DNA from: Ancrocorticia sp047501485
Lineage (GTDB): Bacteria; Actinomycetota; Actinomycetes; Actinomycetales; Actinomycetaceae
Direction of reading: 5' to 3'
NCBI GenBank assembly: GCA_047501485.1
Contig: JAZDRN010000001.1
Location: 992,001 to 1,056,000, forward strand
DNA: 64,000 nucleotides
Positions 8,064 to 16,222 of this stretch are shown one piece after another. The translations under genes were made by a program, and so were the position numbers. The first letter of the stretch is position 1. Each line of letters begins with the position of its first letter. The notes under the pieces were generated by a model. The model made no database searches. It saw only the letters and a program-made list of their open reading frames with translations, and was not told the DNA's origin.

Positions 8064-9101
8064 ATGAAAGCTGCGGTCTTTACCGGGCCAGGCCAACTGG
8101 AACTGAGAGAGGTGCCTACTCCGACAGCCGGGGAAGGGGAGCTGGTCCTCAAGGTCGGTTCGAACACCGTGTGCGGAACGGATGCGCGTATCCTGCGCGG
8201 CGAGAAGTCGGCGGGTGTGCGCCCTGGCGTGATTCTCGGACACGAGATCTCGGGCTATGTCTCGCAGATCGGGCGTGGCGTCGAAGGCTTCGAGGAGGGC
8301 GACCTCGTCGGTATCAATCCGACGGTCTCCTGCGGCGTCTGCTACTACTGCCGGGCCGGCTACGAGCATTTGTGCTCCAAGGCCGAGTTGTTCGGCTATG
8401 CGATCGACGGCGGTTTGGCCGAGTACATCCTGATCCCTCGTCAGGCTGTCGCCCGCCGTGCGGCCTACAAGGCGGCCCCGCACCTGAGCCCCGCCGAGGT
8501 ATCGCTGGCCGAGCCTCTCGGATGTGTGATCAATGGCTCCGATAACTACCAGACGAAGCCCGGCGATACGGTGCTGATCGTCGGAGCGGGCCCCATTGGT
8601 CTGTTGCATACCATGCTCAACCGCTACTACGGCGCCTCACAGATTATCGTCTCCAATCCGGGAGACGATCGCCGCCTCATCGCCGAGGAGCTCGGCGCCA
8701 CCCACAGCGTGGATCCGCTCAAGACCGATCTGGTCGAGTACGTCCGCTCATTGACCGACGGGCGGGGCGCCGACGTCGTCGTCGTATGCATCGGACGAAA
8801 CGAGCTCTTCCAACAAGCTCTCGAGTGCGCCCGTCCGAAGGGTCACGTCAATGCGTTCGCCGGGTTCGCGAAGGGCTCCAGCTCGAGCATCGACCCCAAC
8901 CTCATCCACTACGGCGAACTTGTGGTCACCGGAGGCTCGAACACCTCGCGTGCCAACTATGAGAAGGCGTTGCGTTTCATCGGCGAGGGCGCGGTGAACG
9001 TCAAGGCGCTGCACACCCATACCTATAAGCTCGACGACGTCATCGAGGCCATCGAGTTCGTGCAGTCTGCCGAAGGATTGAAGATCGCGGTGGAACCGTA
9101 G
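8064..9101 (+). CDS. Zinc-dependent medium-chain alcohol dehydrogenase, copy 2
   Basis: 345 residues. Catalytic-zinc residues are Cys in NTVCGTDARI and His in LGHEISGY. Structural-zinc cysteines lie in CGVCYYCRAGYEHLC and the Rossmann loop in VGAGPIGLLHTM. GAGGAGG sits 7-8 nt before the ATG. Conserved blocks shared with copy 1 include AEVSLAEPLGCV, VNAFAGF, DPNLIHYGEL and LDDVIEAIEF, so the two are products of a duplication that kept all catalytic residues. It is the last gene of the catabolic cluster and is followed by a series of strong hairpins. Confidence 0.85.
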   Translation: MKAAVFTGPGQLELREVPTPTAGEGELVLKVGSNTVCGTDARILRGEKSAGVRPGVILGHEISGYVSQIGRGVEGFEEGDLVGINPTVSCGVCYYCRAGYEHLCSKAELFGYAIDGGLAEYILIPRQAVARRAAYKAAPHLSPAEVSLAEPLGCVINGSDNYQTKPGDTVLIVGAGPIGLLHTMLNRYYGASQIIVSNPGDDRRLIAEELGATHSVDPLKTDLVEYVRSLTDGRGADVVVVCIGRNELFQQALECARPKGHVNAFAGFAKGSSSSIDPNLIHYGELVVTGGSNTSRANYEKALRFIGEGAVNVKALHTHTYKLDDVIEAIEFVQSAEGLKIAVEP

Positions 9102-9111
9102 GATTCTTTCC

Positions 9112-9223
9112 GGGGGCTCGCCGCAACGGCGAGCCCCCAAAGAGAGCCCCGAGGAGAGGTGCCAGGACAAGGGTCTGGCACCTCTCCTTTCTCGCGCAGG
9201 AGAGGAGGTTTCGCGCTCCTGCG
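9112..9223 (+). terminator. Triple hairpin terminator region after the catabolic cluster
   Basis: Three stems follow the stop codon: GGGGGCTCGCCG/CGGCGAGCCCCC (9112-9138, loop CAA), GGAGAGGTGCCAG/CTGGCACCTCTCC (9153-9187, followed by TTT), and CGCAGGAG/CTCCTGCG (9195-9223). The second has the best intrinsic-terminator character. The region would end transcription of the cluster. Confidence 0.8.
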
Positions 9224-9566
9224 AAGTGTGGGGCGGAGTATCTTCGAGTCCTGAGACGGTGGGATCATCCTGGGCGGGCAGGTGCGGCGGGCCGCGGCCT
9301 GGATGAGTCTGAAGGCACTGGTCGAGGGGCTGACGGAAGCTTCTCCCGGTTACGTAAGATGCTTGTCTGGCCATCTCAGGCCTGCTGTCATCCGCTCACG
9401 CACTGGTGACGGCGAGCATAAAGCGAGACGACTCTTCGTGCCCCGGTATCGCCCTCAGGCGATGCCGGGCTCTACTTTTGAAACCACGATTGCACGTCCG
9501 GCTTCAGTGCGCCCTGAAACGGCCAGATTCCACATGATGACGCACGATTTACTGGAGCTCTGAACA
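9224..9566 (+). promoter_or_regulatory. Upstream region of the MATE gene with terminator-like hairpin at 9443-9480
   Basis: This gene-free stretch holds one strong stem: CCCGGTATCGCC (9443-9454), loop CTCA, GGCGATGCCGGG (9459-9470), with one G-T pair, then CTCTACTTTT. That is the form of an intrinsic terminator, but it ends about 90 bp upstream of the MATE start, with no coding sequence between it and the terminators at 9112-9223. It could therefore be a leader attenuator or the end of a small RNA. I could not match the preceding sequence to a known riboswitch class. Confidence 0.4.
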
Positions 9567-11078
9567 ATGACAAAGGCCCTTACCGTGGGCACCCCTTGGC
9601 GGGTCATGGTGCGATTCGCCATTCCCCTGTTGATCGGCAATGCCGTGCAACAGATGTATCAGCTGGTCGACGCCGTCGTCGTCGGCCAGCATTTTGGAGT
9701 AAATGCTCTTGCGGCCGTTGGCGCCACCGGCAGCGTGCTCTTTCTCCTCATCGGCTTCGCACAAGGCATGACGCAGGGCTTCGCCATCCCGCTCGCGCAG
9801 GCCTACGGAGCGGGAGACGAGCAGGGCGTGCTGCGCTCGGTCGCGGCGGGGACGGTGCTGACGGCGCTGACTTCGGTTCTCCTCATGGTGGTGGCCCCGT
9901 TGGTCGCTCGCCCGTTCCTGGTGCTGCTGCGAACACCGGCGGAGCTTCTTGGCGATGCGACGACGTTCGCCGTGGTGAACTTCCTCGGCGTCGCGGCGAT
10001 CATGTTCTTCAACTATCTTTCCGCGCTCATTCGCGCCATCGGTGATTCGCGGACACCGTTGGTCTTCCTCGTCATCGCCTGCGTCATCAACGTGGGTCTC
10101 GTGATCCTGTTCGTGCAGGCAATGGGGATGGGTGTGGCGGGTGCCGCGCTGGCGACCGTGATAGCCCAGCTGATCTCGGTGATCCTCTGCTTCGTCTATC
10201 TCATGCGCGCCATCCCGGCGCTCCACACTCGCCGTGAGGACTGGAAGCTGCGACGCTCAGTCCTCGGCCAGCATATCCGTATCGGCCTGCCGATGGGCTT
10301 CCAGATGTCCATCATCGCCCTCGGCACCCTCGCCGTGCAGGTCAGGCTGAACACACTCGGTTCCGAAGCCGTGGCGGCCTATACGACAGCTGCGCGAGTG
10401 GACGGGCTTGCTGTCGCCTTCCTCTCCTCCCTCGGCCTGGCAGTAGCCACCTTCGTGGCCCAGAACTACGGCGCCGGACGCATCGAGCGCATCCGGACAG
10501 GCGTACGTCAGGCCATGGTGATTTCCGTCGGTCTGTCGATCGTCCTTACATTCACGCTCATCACCGCCGGGAACGGCATCGTGCGCTCCTTCGTGGGCGA
10601 CGGCGAGGAAACAGTGGTGGCCCTGGCGCACGAATATCTCATGATCAACGGCATGCTGTACGTGCTGCTGGGCTTCCTGTTCATCACGCGCAGCGCGCTG
10701 CAGGGATTGGGGCGCACCCTTATCCCGACCATCTCGGGGCTTCTCGAGCTTGGCATGCGCGTGGCGGCGGCCATCGTTCTGGGCGATCTGTTCGGGTTCG
10801 CTGGAATTGTCTGGGGAAGCCCGCTCGCCTGGACCGCGGCGACCATGCTGCTGATCCCGGCATGGGTGATCGCCCGCCGTTCTCTGGAGACCTCTACCTC
10901 CGAGCCTGCCACTGCCGAGATCTCCGACGTTCTGGTGGTGGACGGTGCCCCGGCCGCGGAAGATGTTGTGGACACGCAGGTGTTCGAAGATTCGACGCTA
11001 CGCGTAGATGTCGACGCCCTGGATACCGCGGATACAGCGGCTGTGCGCCAGGAAAGCGCGGACGTTCTCGTCGCTTGA
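9567..11078 (+). CDS. MATE-family multidrug/cation efflux transporter
   Basis: 503 residues with about 12 hydrophobic segments, the MATE arrangement of two homologous six-helix halves. The N-terminal PWRVMVRFAIPLLIGNAVQQMYQLVDAVVVG is characteristic (segments around 10-40), and the second half starts near 240 with IRIGLPMGFQMSI. These proteins use Na+ or H+ gradients to export drugs or metabolites across the membrane. The last 60 or so residues after the final helix (about 440-503) are an acidic, Val/Asp/Glu-rich tail rarely needed for transport, so a species-specific extension is likely. No clear SD is seen before ATG 9567. Confidence 0.88.
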   Translation: MTKALTVGTPWRVMVRFAIPLLIGNAVQQMYQLVDAVVVGQHFGVNALAAVGATGSVLFLLIGFAQGMTQGFAIPLAQAYGAGDEQGVLRSVAAGTVLTALTSVLLMVVAPLVARPFLVLLRTPAELLGDATTFAVVNFLGVAAIMFFNYLSALIRAIGDSRTPLVFLVIACVINVGLVILFVQAMGMGVAGAALATVIAQLISVILCFVYLMRAIPALHTRREDWKLRRSVLGQHIRIGLPMGFQMSIIALGTLAVQVRLNTLGSEAVAAYTTAARVDGLAVAFLSSLGLAVATFVAQNYGAGRIERIRTGVRQAMVISVGLSIVLTFTLITAGNGIVRSFVGDGEETVVALAHEYLMINGMLYVLLGFLFITRSALQGLGRTLIPTISGLLELGMRVAAAIVLGDLFGFAGIVWGSPLAWTAATMLLIPAWVIARRSLETSTSEPATAEISDVLVVDGAPAAEDVVDTQVFEDSTLRVDVDALDTADTAAVRQESADVLVA

Positions 11079-11106
11079 TCCCGGCCTGCATGAGAGAATG
11101 CACGGG

Positions 11107-11205
11107 ATGCATCCACGACTCACACCCGGATCCCACCGCGGTCGGCTCGCCGAAACCGTGGACGATCTCCTACGTCTTGCCGGGGAAGAGGCGATCGGCA
11201 TATGA
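11107..11205 (+). CDS. Possible 32-residue small protein
   Basis: A short frame from ATG 11107 (or 11098) to TGA 11203-11205 has actinobacterial-type codon use and ends in RLAETVDDLLRLAGEEAIGI. Its stop overlaps the start of the DUF2809 gene (ATGA), a common sign of translational coupling. No family is recognised, and a spurious frame cannot be excluded. Confidence 0.3.
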   Translation: MHPRLTPGSHRGRLAETVDDLLRLAGEEAIGI

Positions 11206-11570
11206 GCACGAGAATGTGGGCCGTCGCCGGGGCGATCGCAACGGCGGTGGTCGGGATGATTGTACGGGGTATACCTGTAGCCGGCGATGCCCTCGGAGGG
11301 ACGGCATACACCGTGCTGATCGCGCTGCTCATCGTGACACTGAGGCCCGCGACGACTCCGGTTGTGGCGGGCCTCGGTGCTTTCCTGGTCAGCTGCGCCA
11401 TCGAGTTGTTGCAGCTTACCTCGCTGCCCCGGACCGTCGTCGAACAAATCCCGCCGGCGCGCTGGGTACTGGGATCGACGTTCAATCCGGTCGATCTGCT
11501 CTGGTACGCGGTAGGCGGTCTGGTGGCGGTGCTCGCGTGCCGTTGGATTGAGAAGAATGCCGCCCGTTAG
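11202..11570 (+). CDS. DUF2809 small membrane protein
   Basis: 122 residues with four predicted membrane helices (about 5-22, 28-46, 52-68, 95-113) and little outside the membrane. FNPVDLLWYAVGGLVAVL near the C-terminus and the central AFLVSCAIELLQL match DUF2809 proteins, whose function is unknown. It follows the MATE gene by about 120 bp on the same strand. The start ATG overlaps the end of the possible small frame upstream. Confidence 0.65.
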   Translation: MSTRMWAVAGAIATAVVGMIVRGIPVAGDALGGTAYTVLIALLIVTLRPATTPVVAGLGAFLVSCAIELLQLTSLPRTVVEQIPPARWVLGSTFNPVDLLWYAVGGLVAVLACRWIEKNAAR

Positions 11571-11604
11571 ATGCGCCGTGCAGGCCTCCGGCTCTTTTCG
11601 GAAC

Positions 11605-12216
11605 CTATGCGGGGTGTACATCCACGCAGGCGCTAGCGGTCCTGGCCGTTCGTGCCAGGGCCGGTGTGCTCTCGGGCCCGAAGATCGTGATGATTTCGGC
11701 CTCGTGTGCACCATCGCTCCCGAACCAGTGGGGGATGCGGGTGTCGAACTCCGCGACCTCGCCGGCTTCCATATTGATTTCACGTTCGCCGACGACGAGG
11801 CGAAGCCTTCCTGAGAGAACGTAGATCCAGGTCATTCCCTCATGGGTCTTCAGCTCGGGGATGTGATGCGAGGGCGGAACGATTATCTTCCAAGCGTGGG
11901 TGCCGCCGTCGTGCCGCGTCAGCGGGATGACGGTGCGACCGTTCACCCGAAGTGGCCGCAGCCGGATGCGGGGATCCCCCGTCTCGGGTGCGCCGACGAG
12001 GTCGTCGAGTGGAACGCGATAGATGCGTGCCAAGGGCAACAGCAGTTCCAGGCTGGGGCGGCGCTGGCCGGTTTCCAGACGTGACAATGTGCTCTTGGAG
12101 ATACCGGTGTGCGCCGAGATCTGAGCCAAGGTCATGCCTCGACGTTCGCGGAGCGCCTGGATACGCGGGCCCACGGCGAGCAGTGTATCGCCGATCTCGG
12201 GGTCTTGAGGACTCAT
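11605..12216 (-). CDS. XRE-family regulator with C-terminal cupin domain
   Basis: 203 residues. The helix-turn-helix lies at about 15-70: LRERRGMTLAQISAHTGISK then STLSRLETGQRRPSLELL. The C-terminal half (about 105-190) is a small cupin, seen in HHIPELKTHEGMTWIYVLSG, VVGEREINMEAGEVAEFDT and PHWFG, typical of one-component regulators that sense a small ligand. The gene is divergent from the MFS exporter at 12294, and a perfect inverted repeat lies in the gap. It probably represses the exporter and itself. Confidence 0.88.
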   Translation of the reverse strand: MSPQDPEIGDTLLAVGPRIQALRERRGMTLAQISAHTGISKSTLSRLETGQRRPSLELLLPLARIYRVPLDDLVGAPETGDPRIRLRPLRVNGRTVIPLTRHDGGTHAWKIIVPPSHHIPELKTHEGMTWIYVLSGRLRLVVGEREINMEAGEVAEFDTRIPHWFGSDGAHEAEIITIFGPESTPALARTARTASACVDVHPA

Positions 12217-12246
12217 GAGGTTATTACACAGTCCCGTCCCGTTTTC

Positions 12247-12262
12247 GGCAACTACAGTTGCC
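12247..12262. promoter_or_regulatory. Operator-like inverted repeat between XRE-cupin regulator and MFS gene
   Basis: GGCAACT (12247-12253), 2-nt spacer, AGTTGCC (12256-12262): a perfect dyad 31 bp from the regulator start and 32 bp from the MFS start. The position and symmetry suit a dimeric HTH repressor acting on both promoters. Confidence 0.65.
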
Positions 12263-12293
12263 GTTCTTGAGATTGGTCCAGCACAGTGAGGCT

Positions 12294-13769
12294 ATGGCTT
12301 CGCGAAAGAGTATGGCAGGGCAGCGGGAGAGCAACGCCGCGCTTCTCGGGGTATTGACGCTATGTGTGATGTCGGCGCAGCTGGGGACGAGCGCGGTGAA
12401 TGTGGCGTTACCCGATCTGGCGTTATGGTCCGGCCGAGGGTTCGAGCAGGCCCAATGGGCTGTGGTGGCCTATCTTCTGACAATGACGACCACAAGCTTG
12501 GTCATCGGCTACATCGCAGATGTCGTGGGGCGAAAACGCGTGCTGCGTGTCAGTCTGCTGGTGTTCGTGGTCGCATCGGTCGCGTGCGCCGTGGCTCCCC
12601 ACGTGTGGGCGCTGACGATTGCTCGGGTGGTCCAGGGCGGTGGGGCAGCGGCTATGACGGCGCTGCCCCTGGCGCTCGTCCGGGACGCCGTGGCTCCGGA
12701 CCGCTCTGGCGCGGCGATGGGGTTACTCGGAACGGCCGCCGCGGTGGGTACCGCAGGCGGCCCGGCAATCGGGGGGATACTGCTGGGTACCTGGGATTGG
12801 ACCGCTATCTTTTGGGCGATGATCCCGCTCCCAGCTCTAGCGTTCATGCTGTTGTCGTGGTCGCACGCACGTGCGGGCGCTCTCGCGAGTTCAAAGCCCG
12901 CCGAGGGACGGGGCCCAACGGCAGTCCGCCGTCGATCGCACCGGCAGGGAGGTCCGAAAGACGGCAAGAGATTCGATGTCGCCGGCAGTGCCGTACTCAC
13001 CGGCGCGGTCATGGCCTACGGCGTCGCTTTCAGCGGTTCCATATTCGCTGCCGGATGGTCGCTCGGCCTGCTGGTGGTCGTAGCGCTCCTCCTTGCTCTG
13101 CTTGTATCCATCGAGAGGCGGGCGGCACGGCCTCTCCTCCCGCACGCGCTTATACGCACGAGGAGTGTTGGTCTGGGAGTGGTTCTGAACCTTGTTGTGG
13201 GCGCCGTGATGATGAGCACCCTCGTTATCGGGCCGTTCTATCTTTCGGGGGCACTGGGGCTGAAAGGAGGCGCCATCGGATTGGCGATGGCGGCCGGTCC
13301 CGTAACGTCCATATGCGCGGGAGTCGCTGCCGGGCGTCTCGTCGATCGGGGGTACCCCGGCAGATTGATGACCGTGGGGCTGATGACGATGGCCGTGGCG
13401 CTCCTCGTGCTGGCCACACTGCCGCGGGTGCTGGGACTTCCTGGCTACCTTGCCGGAACCGTCCTTTTGGCCCCTGGCTATCAGTTGTTCATGGCGGCCA
13501 ACAATACGCGAGTGATGACACGCGTCCCACCGGAAAGGAGGGGAACCACCTCCGGCATACTAGGTCTATCCCGCAGCCTTGGACTGGTGACCGGGAGCTC
13601 GGCGATCACCATGCTGTTCGCGGCGGTGGCCCAGCTGGACCGCAGCGGCACCGTTGCGGTCGCTTCCGCTTCACTCGATCACGGCCTATCCCTCGTCTTC
13701 GGGGGAGCATCATTCGTCCTGGGCACGGCCGCATGTGGCTCGTGGCTCGCGGACAGGGGCCGCGCCTGA
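12294..13769 (+). CDS. MFS transporter (DHA2/EmrB-QacA type exporter)
   Basis: 491 residues from ATG 12294. A longer frame starts with TTG at 12258, but that codon lies inside the operator. About 14 hydrophobic segments are visible. The motif-A region is IGYIADVVGRKRVLR (about 70), motif C-like GTAAAVGTAGGPAIGGILLG (about 145) marks drug exporters, and an N-terminal TSAVNVALPDL is typical of DHA2. A basic hydrophilic loop (about 205-230) divides the halves. It likely exports a toxic compound or metabolite under control of the divergent XRE-cupin gene. Confidence 0.85.
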   Translation: MASRKSMAGQRESNAALLGVLTLCVMSAQLGTSAVNVALPDLALWSGRGFEQAQWAVVAYLLTMTTTSLVIGYIADVVGRKRVLRVSLLVFVVASVACAVAPHVWALTIARVVQGGGAAAMTALPLALVRDAVAPDRSGAAMGLLGTAAAVGTAGGPAIGGILLGTWDWTAIFWAMIPLPALAFMLLSWSHARAGALASSKPAEGRGPTAVRRRSHRQGGPKDGKRFDVAGSAVLTGAVMAYGVAFSGSIFAAGWSLGLLVVVALLLALLVSIERRAARPLLPHALIRTRSVGLGVVLNLVVGAVMMSTLVIGPFYLSGALGLKGGAIGLAMAAGPVTSICAGVAAGRLVDRGYPGRLMTVGLMTMAVALLVLATLPRVLGLPGYLAGTVLLAPGYQLFMAANNTRVMTRVPPERRGTTSGILGLSRSLGLVTGSSAITMLFAAVAQLDRSGTVAVASASLDHGLSLVFGGASFVLGTAACGSWLADRGRA

Positions 13770-13835
13770 CCCGGCGAGGCACCGCATAGGATGCCCCACC
13801 GGGGTGTGCCGGTATCCGACGGAAATGGAAATGTA

Positions 13836-14927
13836 TCAGCCGCGTAGCGCGGCGTAGGCCTGTGCGACAGCAGTGTTCACTATCTTTCCGGCTTCGGTAT
13901 TGACACCCTTCGCCAATGACTCACTGCGTTCGATGGCTGCGGCGGGACCTTGATTTGCCAGCTCGAGAGCGTAAGGGAGCGTAGCATTTGTCAATGCAAT
14001 CGTTGATGTGCGCGGCACCGAGCCCGGCATGTTCGCCACGCAGTAGAACCGCGAGTTGTGCACGGCGAAGGTGGGATCGTCGTGGGTGGTGGGGCGGGAG
14101 TCCTCGAAGCAGCCTCCCTGGTCGATGGCGATATCCACGAGGACCGACCCGGACTTCATGGTCGCGACCATCTCGTTGGTCACCAGCTTGGGCGCGGCGG
14201 CTCCAGGAACCAGTACCGCGCCGATCACGACATCGGCGTCGGCGACTTCCTCGGCCACGGTGTACGGGGAGGAGCGCAGCGTCTTGACGCTTCCGCCGAA
14301 CTGCGCGTCCAGTTGCCGCAGCCTAGGAAGCGAGATGTCGAGGATCGTCACGTCGGCACCCATTCCAACGGCGATCCGCGCGGCGAGCTCGCCGGCTTTG
14401 CCCCCTCCGATTACCACGAACTTACCCTTGGGAGTTCCCGGAACCCCGCCGAGCAGCAGCCCGCGGCCTCCATTGGACTTCATGAGCTGGAAGGCTCCGA
14501 TCTGGGCTGCCAGGCTTCCCGCCACCTCGGACATAGGTGTGAGCAGAGGAAGTGAGCCGTCGGACATCTGCACGGTCTCGTAGGCGATTCCCAGTGTCTT
14601 GGATTCGACCAGCGCCTCGACCAGATCGGGAGCGGCTGCCAGATGCAGATAGGTGAAGAGGGCCAGATCCTCACGAAGGAAGCCGTATTCGACCTCGATC
14701 GGCTCCTTCACCTTCAGCACGAGTTCCGCCGCCCACGCGTCCGGAGCTCCGGGAACGATCGTTGCTCCCGCCGCGGAGTACTCCTCATCGGTGAATGCGC
14801 TCCCGGTGCCGGCGCCCGACTGCAGGAGCACTTGGTGCCCGTGCGCCACCAGTTCGGCGACTCCGGCCGGAGTCGCTGCAACGCGATACTCATTGTTCTT
14901 AATCTCGGTTGGGACACCGATAATCAT
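13836..14927 (-). CDS. ald: Alanine dehydrogenase
   Basis: 363 residues, matching the family length. It reversibly deaminates L-alanine to pyruvate with NAD+ in the cytoplasm. Visible features: N-terminal MIIGVPTEIKNNEYRVAATP, catalytic Lys in LVLKVKEP (about 75), His in FTYLHLAAAPDLVEAL (about 96), Rossmann motif VIGGGKAGELAARIAVGMGA (about 173), and the late MPGSVPRTSTIALTNATLPY. An AGGAGG SD precedes the ATG. It runs towards the MFS gene; the 66-bp convergent gap has only a weak hairpin. Any Lrp/AldR-type control would lie in the long upstream gap, where I see no definite site. Confidence 0.95.
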   Translation of the reverse strand: MIIGVPTEIKNNEYRVAATPAGVAELVAHGHQVLLQSGAGTGSAFTDEEYSAAGATIVPGAPDAWAAELVLKVKEPIEVEYGFLREDLALFTYLHLAAAPDLVEALVESKTLGIAYETVQMSDGSLPLLTPMSEVAGSLAAQIGAFQLMKSNGGRGLLLGGVPGTPKGKFVVIGGGKAGELAARIAVGMGADVTILDISLPRLRQLDAQFGGSVKTLRSSPYTVAEEVADADVVIGAVLVPGAAAPKLVTNEMVATMKSGSVLVDIAIDQGGCFEDSRPTTHDDPTFAVHNSRFYCVANMPGSVPRTSTIALTNATLPYALELANQGPAAAIERSESLAKGVNTEAGKIVNTAVAQAYAALRG

Positions 14928-15502
14928 AGGTCCTCCTTTGGGCCATGGACTGCGACGGTCTTGGCGCGGGGAACGCCACTACCCTCCGAGTATTCCACGA
15001 CTGACGGTTGGACATCGGGAATTCGGTGCGATAGGACCAACCGTTTACGTACGTCTCTTCAGATGAGAAAAACCACCGAAGCCTTGAAAAGATCTCGGGT
15101 TTCGTGTGAATGATCTGGACATGCGAAACGCGCACGACGTGGCTATTTGTCAATGTATCGGAGCCGATTTGTGAGGACCATGGAGGGCTCGTGAGCCGCG
15201 CCGATGTCGGCCGTGAAAAATGGGCCAGAGGAGTACCCTCTCTCCCGCCCCCATTTTCTGCGGAATTGTGTTTTGGCCCGGAACACCGCGCTTGCCGCCC
15301 TCGGGCGGAGAGATTTTCGTGCCACGCCATTTCACAACGGGACACTTGCTTAATTCGTGGCGCAAAACACATCGTTTTGGGACTAAGGTACGAACGTATT
15401 ACCGATTGTGATCTAGGCTCCATAGCTGCCCTGTTCGAAGTGCCTTCCTGGTGCGTAAGTCACAACGGATATGAAGTAGCCTCGTGAAAGAGGAGGACAC
15501 CG
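14928..15502. promoter_or_regulatory. Divergent promoter region between ald and sdhC
   Basis: This 575-bp stretch has no convincing gene. It holds a small tight stem CCGCC/GGCGG with CTCG loop (15295-15308) followed by AGAGATTTT, with an alternative partner GCCCG near 15276. An inverted repeat CAAAAC-N5-GTTTTG lies at 15363-15379, about 125 bp before sdhC. A GAGGAGG SD precedes the sdhC start. The stem may be an attenuator and the repeat an operator, but neither is matched to a known regulator. Confidence 0.35.
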
Positions 15503-16222
15503 ATGTCAACAACGACACAAACATCGCCACCGCGTCCGGCAACTTGGACGCTCAAGGTGGCCATGGCTATCACCGGCTCGATCCTAGTGGCCTTCGTGCT
15601 GGTGCATCTTTTTGGAAATCTCAAGGTCTACACCGGCGCCGAGCATTTCGACGACTACGCCGAGTGGCTCCGGACCGCCTTCGAGCCCTTCCTACCAGAG
15701 GGCTTCGTACTATTGGCGTTCCGCATCGTCATCGGAGGCTCGTTCCTGATCCACATCGTGGCGGCGACGATGCTCTGGGCGCGCGGACGCAAGGCCCGCG
15801 GCCCCCATCGAGCTTCGCCGAAGGCTGCCCGTACCGGCTTCCAGTCGCTCTCGGCTCGGTTGATGCCCCTGACCGGTGTGCTCTTACTGGCCTTCGTGAT
15901 CATCCACCTTCTGGATCTGACCATCGGTGTCCAGCCTGTCGCCAGTGAGACATTCCATCATGCAGTGGGCACCCGTCCCGATGCATACGCCAACCTCGTT
16001 GCGTCGTTCTCGCGGCCGTGGATGGCCGCCATCTACGTGGTGGCCATGGTTCTCGTCTCCCTTCACGTGGCACACGGCATCACCACTGTCGCCCAGGATC
16101 TGGGTGCCATGGGCTACCGCCTGCGCATGACTGCGGCGATCGTGGCCGGCATCGTGGCTCTGGTGATCCTGCTTGGCAATGCATCCATCCCGCTCGCTGT
16201 GCAGTTTGGAGTCCTAACATGA
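15503..16222 (+). CDS. sdhC: Succinate dehydrogenase cytochrome b subunit
   Basis: 239 residues with five hydrophobic helices, the single-subunit (B-type) anchor of succinate:quinone reductases found in actinobacteria. Haem-ligand type His residues sit in VLVHLFGNLKVY (about 37), FLIHIVAATMLW (about 84), FVIIHLLDLTIG (about 135) and SLHVAHGI (about 188-191). It anchors SdhAB and passes electrons to menaquinone. It is the first gene of sdhCAB, and its stop overlaps the sdhA ATG (ATGA). Confidence 0.93.
   Translation: MSTTTQTSPPRPATWTLKVAMAITGSILVAFVLVHLFGNLKVYTGAEHFDDYAEWLRTAFEPFLPEGFVLLAFRIVIGGSFLIHIVAATMLWARGRKARGPHRASPKAARTGFQSLSARLMPLTGVLLLAFVIIHLLDLTIGVQPVASETFHHAVGTRPDAYANLVASFSRPWMAAIYVVAMVLVSLHVAHGITTVAQDLGAMGYRLRMTAAIVAGIVALVILLGNASIPLAVQFGVLT

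Noticed and set aside
12362..13789. 475-codon plus-strand frame inside the MFS gene
   Set aside because: Arg/Gly-rich +2 frame of a membrane protein gene; no domain, no SD, and the MFS frame explains the DNA.
13770..13835. Terminator between the MFS gene and ald
   Set aside because: CCGGC/GCCGG and CACC/GGTG pairings exist but with a large internal loop; too weak to call.
15110..15487. 125-codon frame in the ald-sdhC gap
   Set aside because: Cys/Trp/Arg-rich product without a family or good codon bias; promoter elements for sdh fit better.
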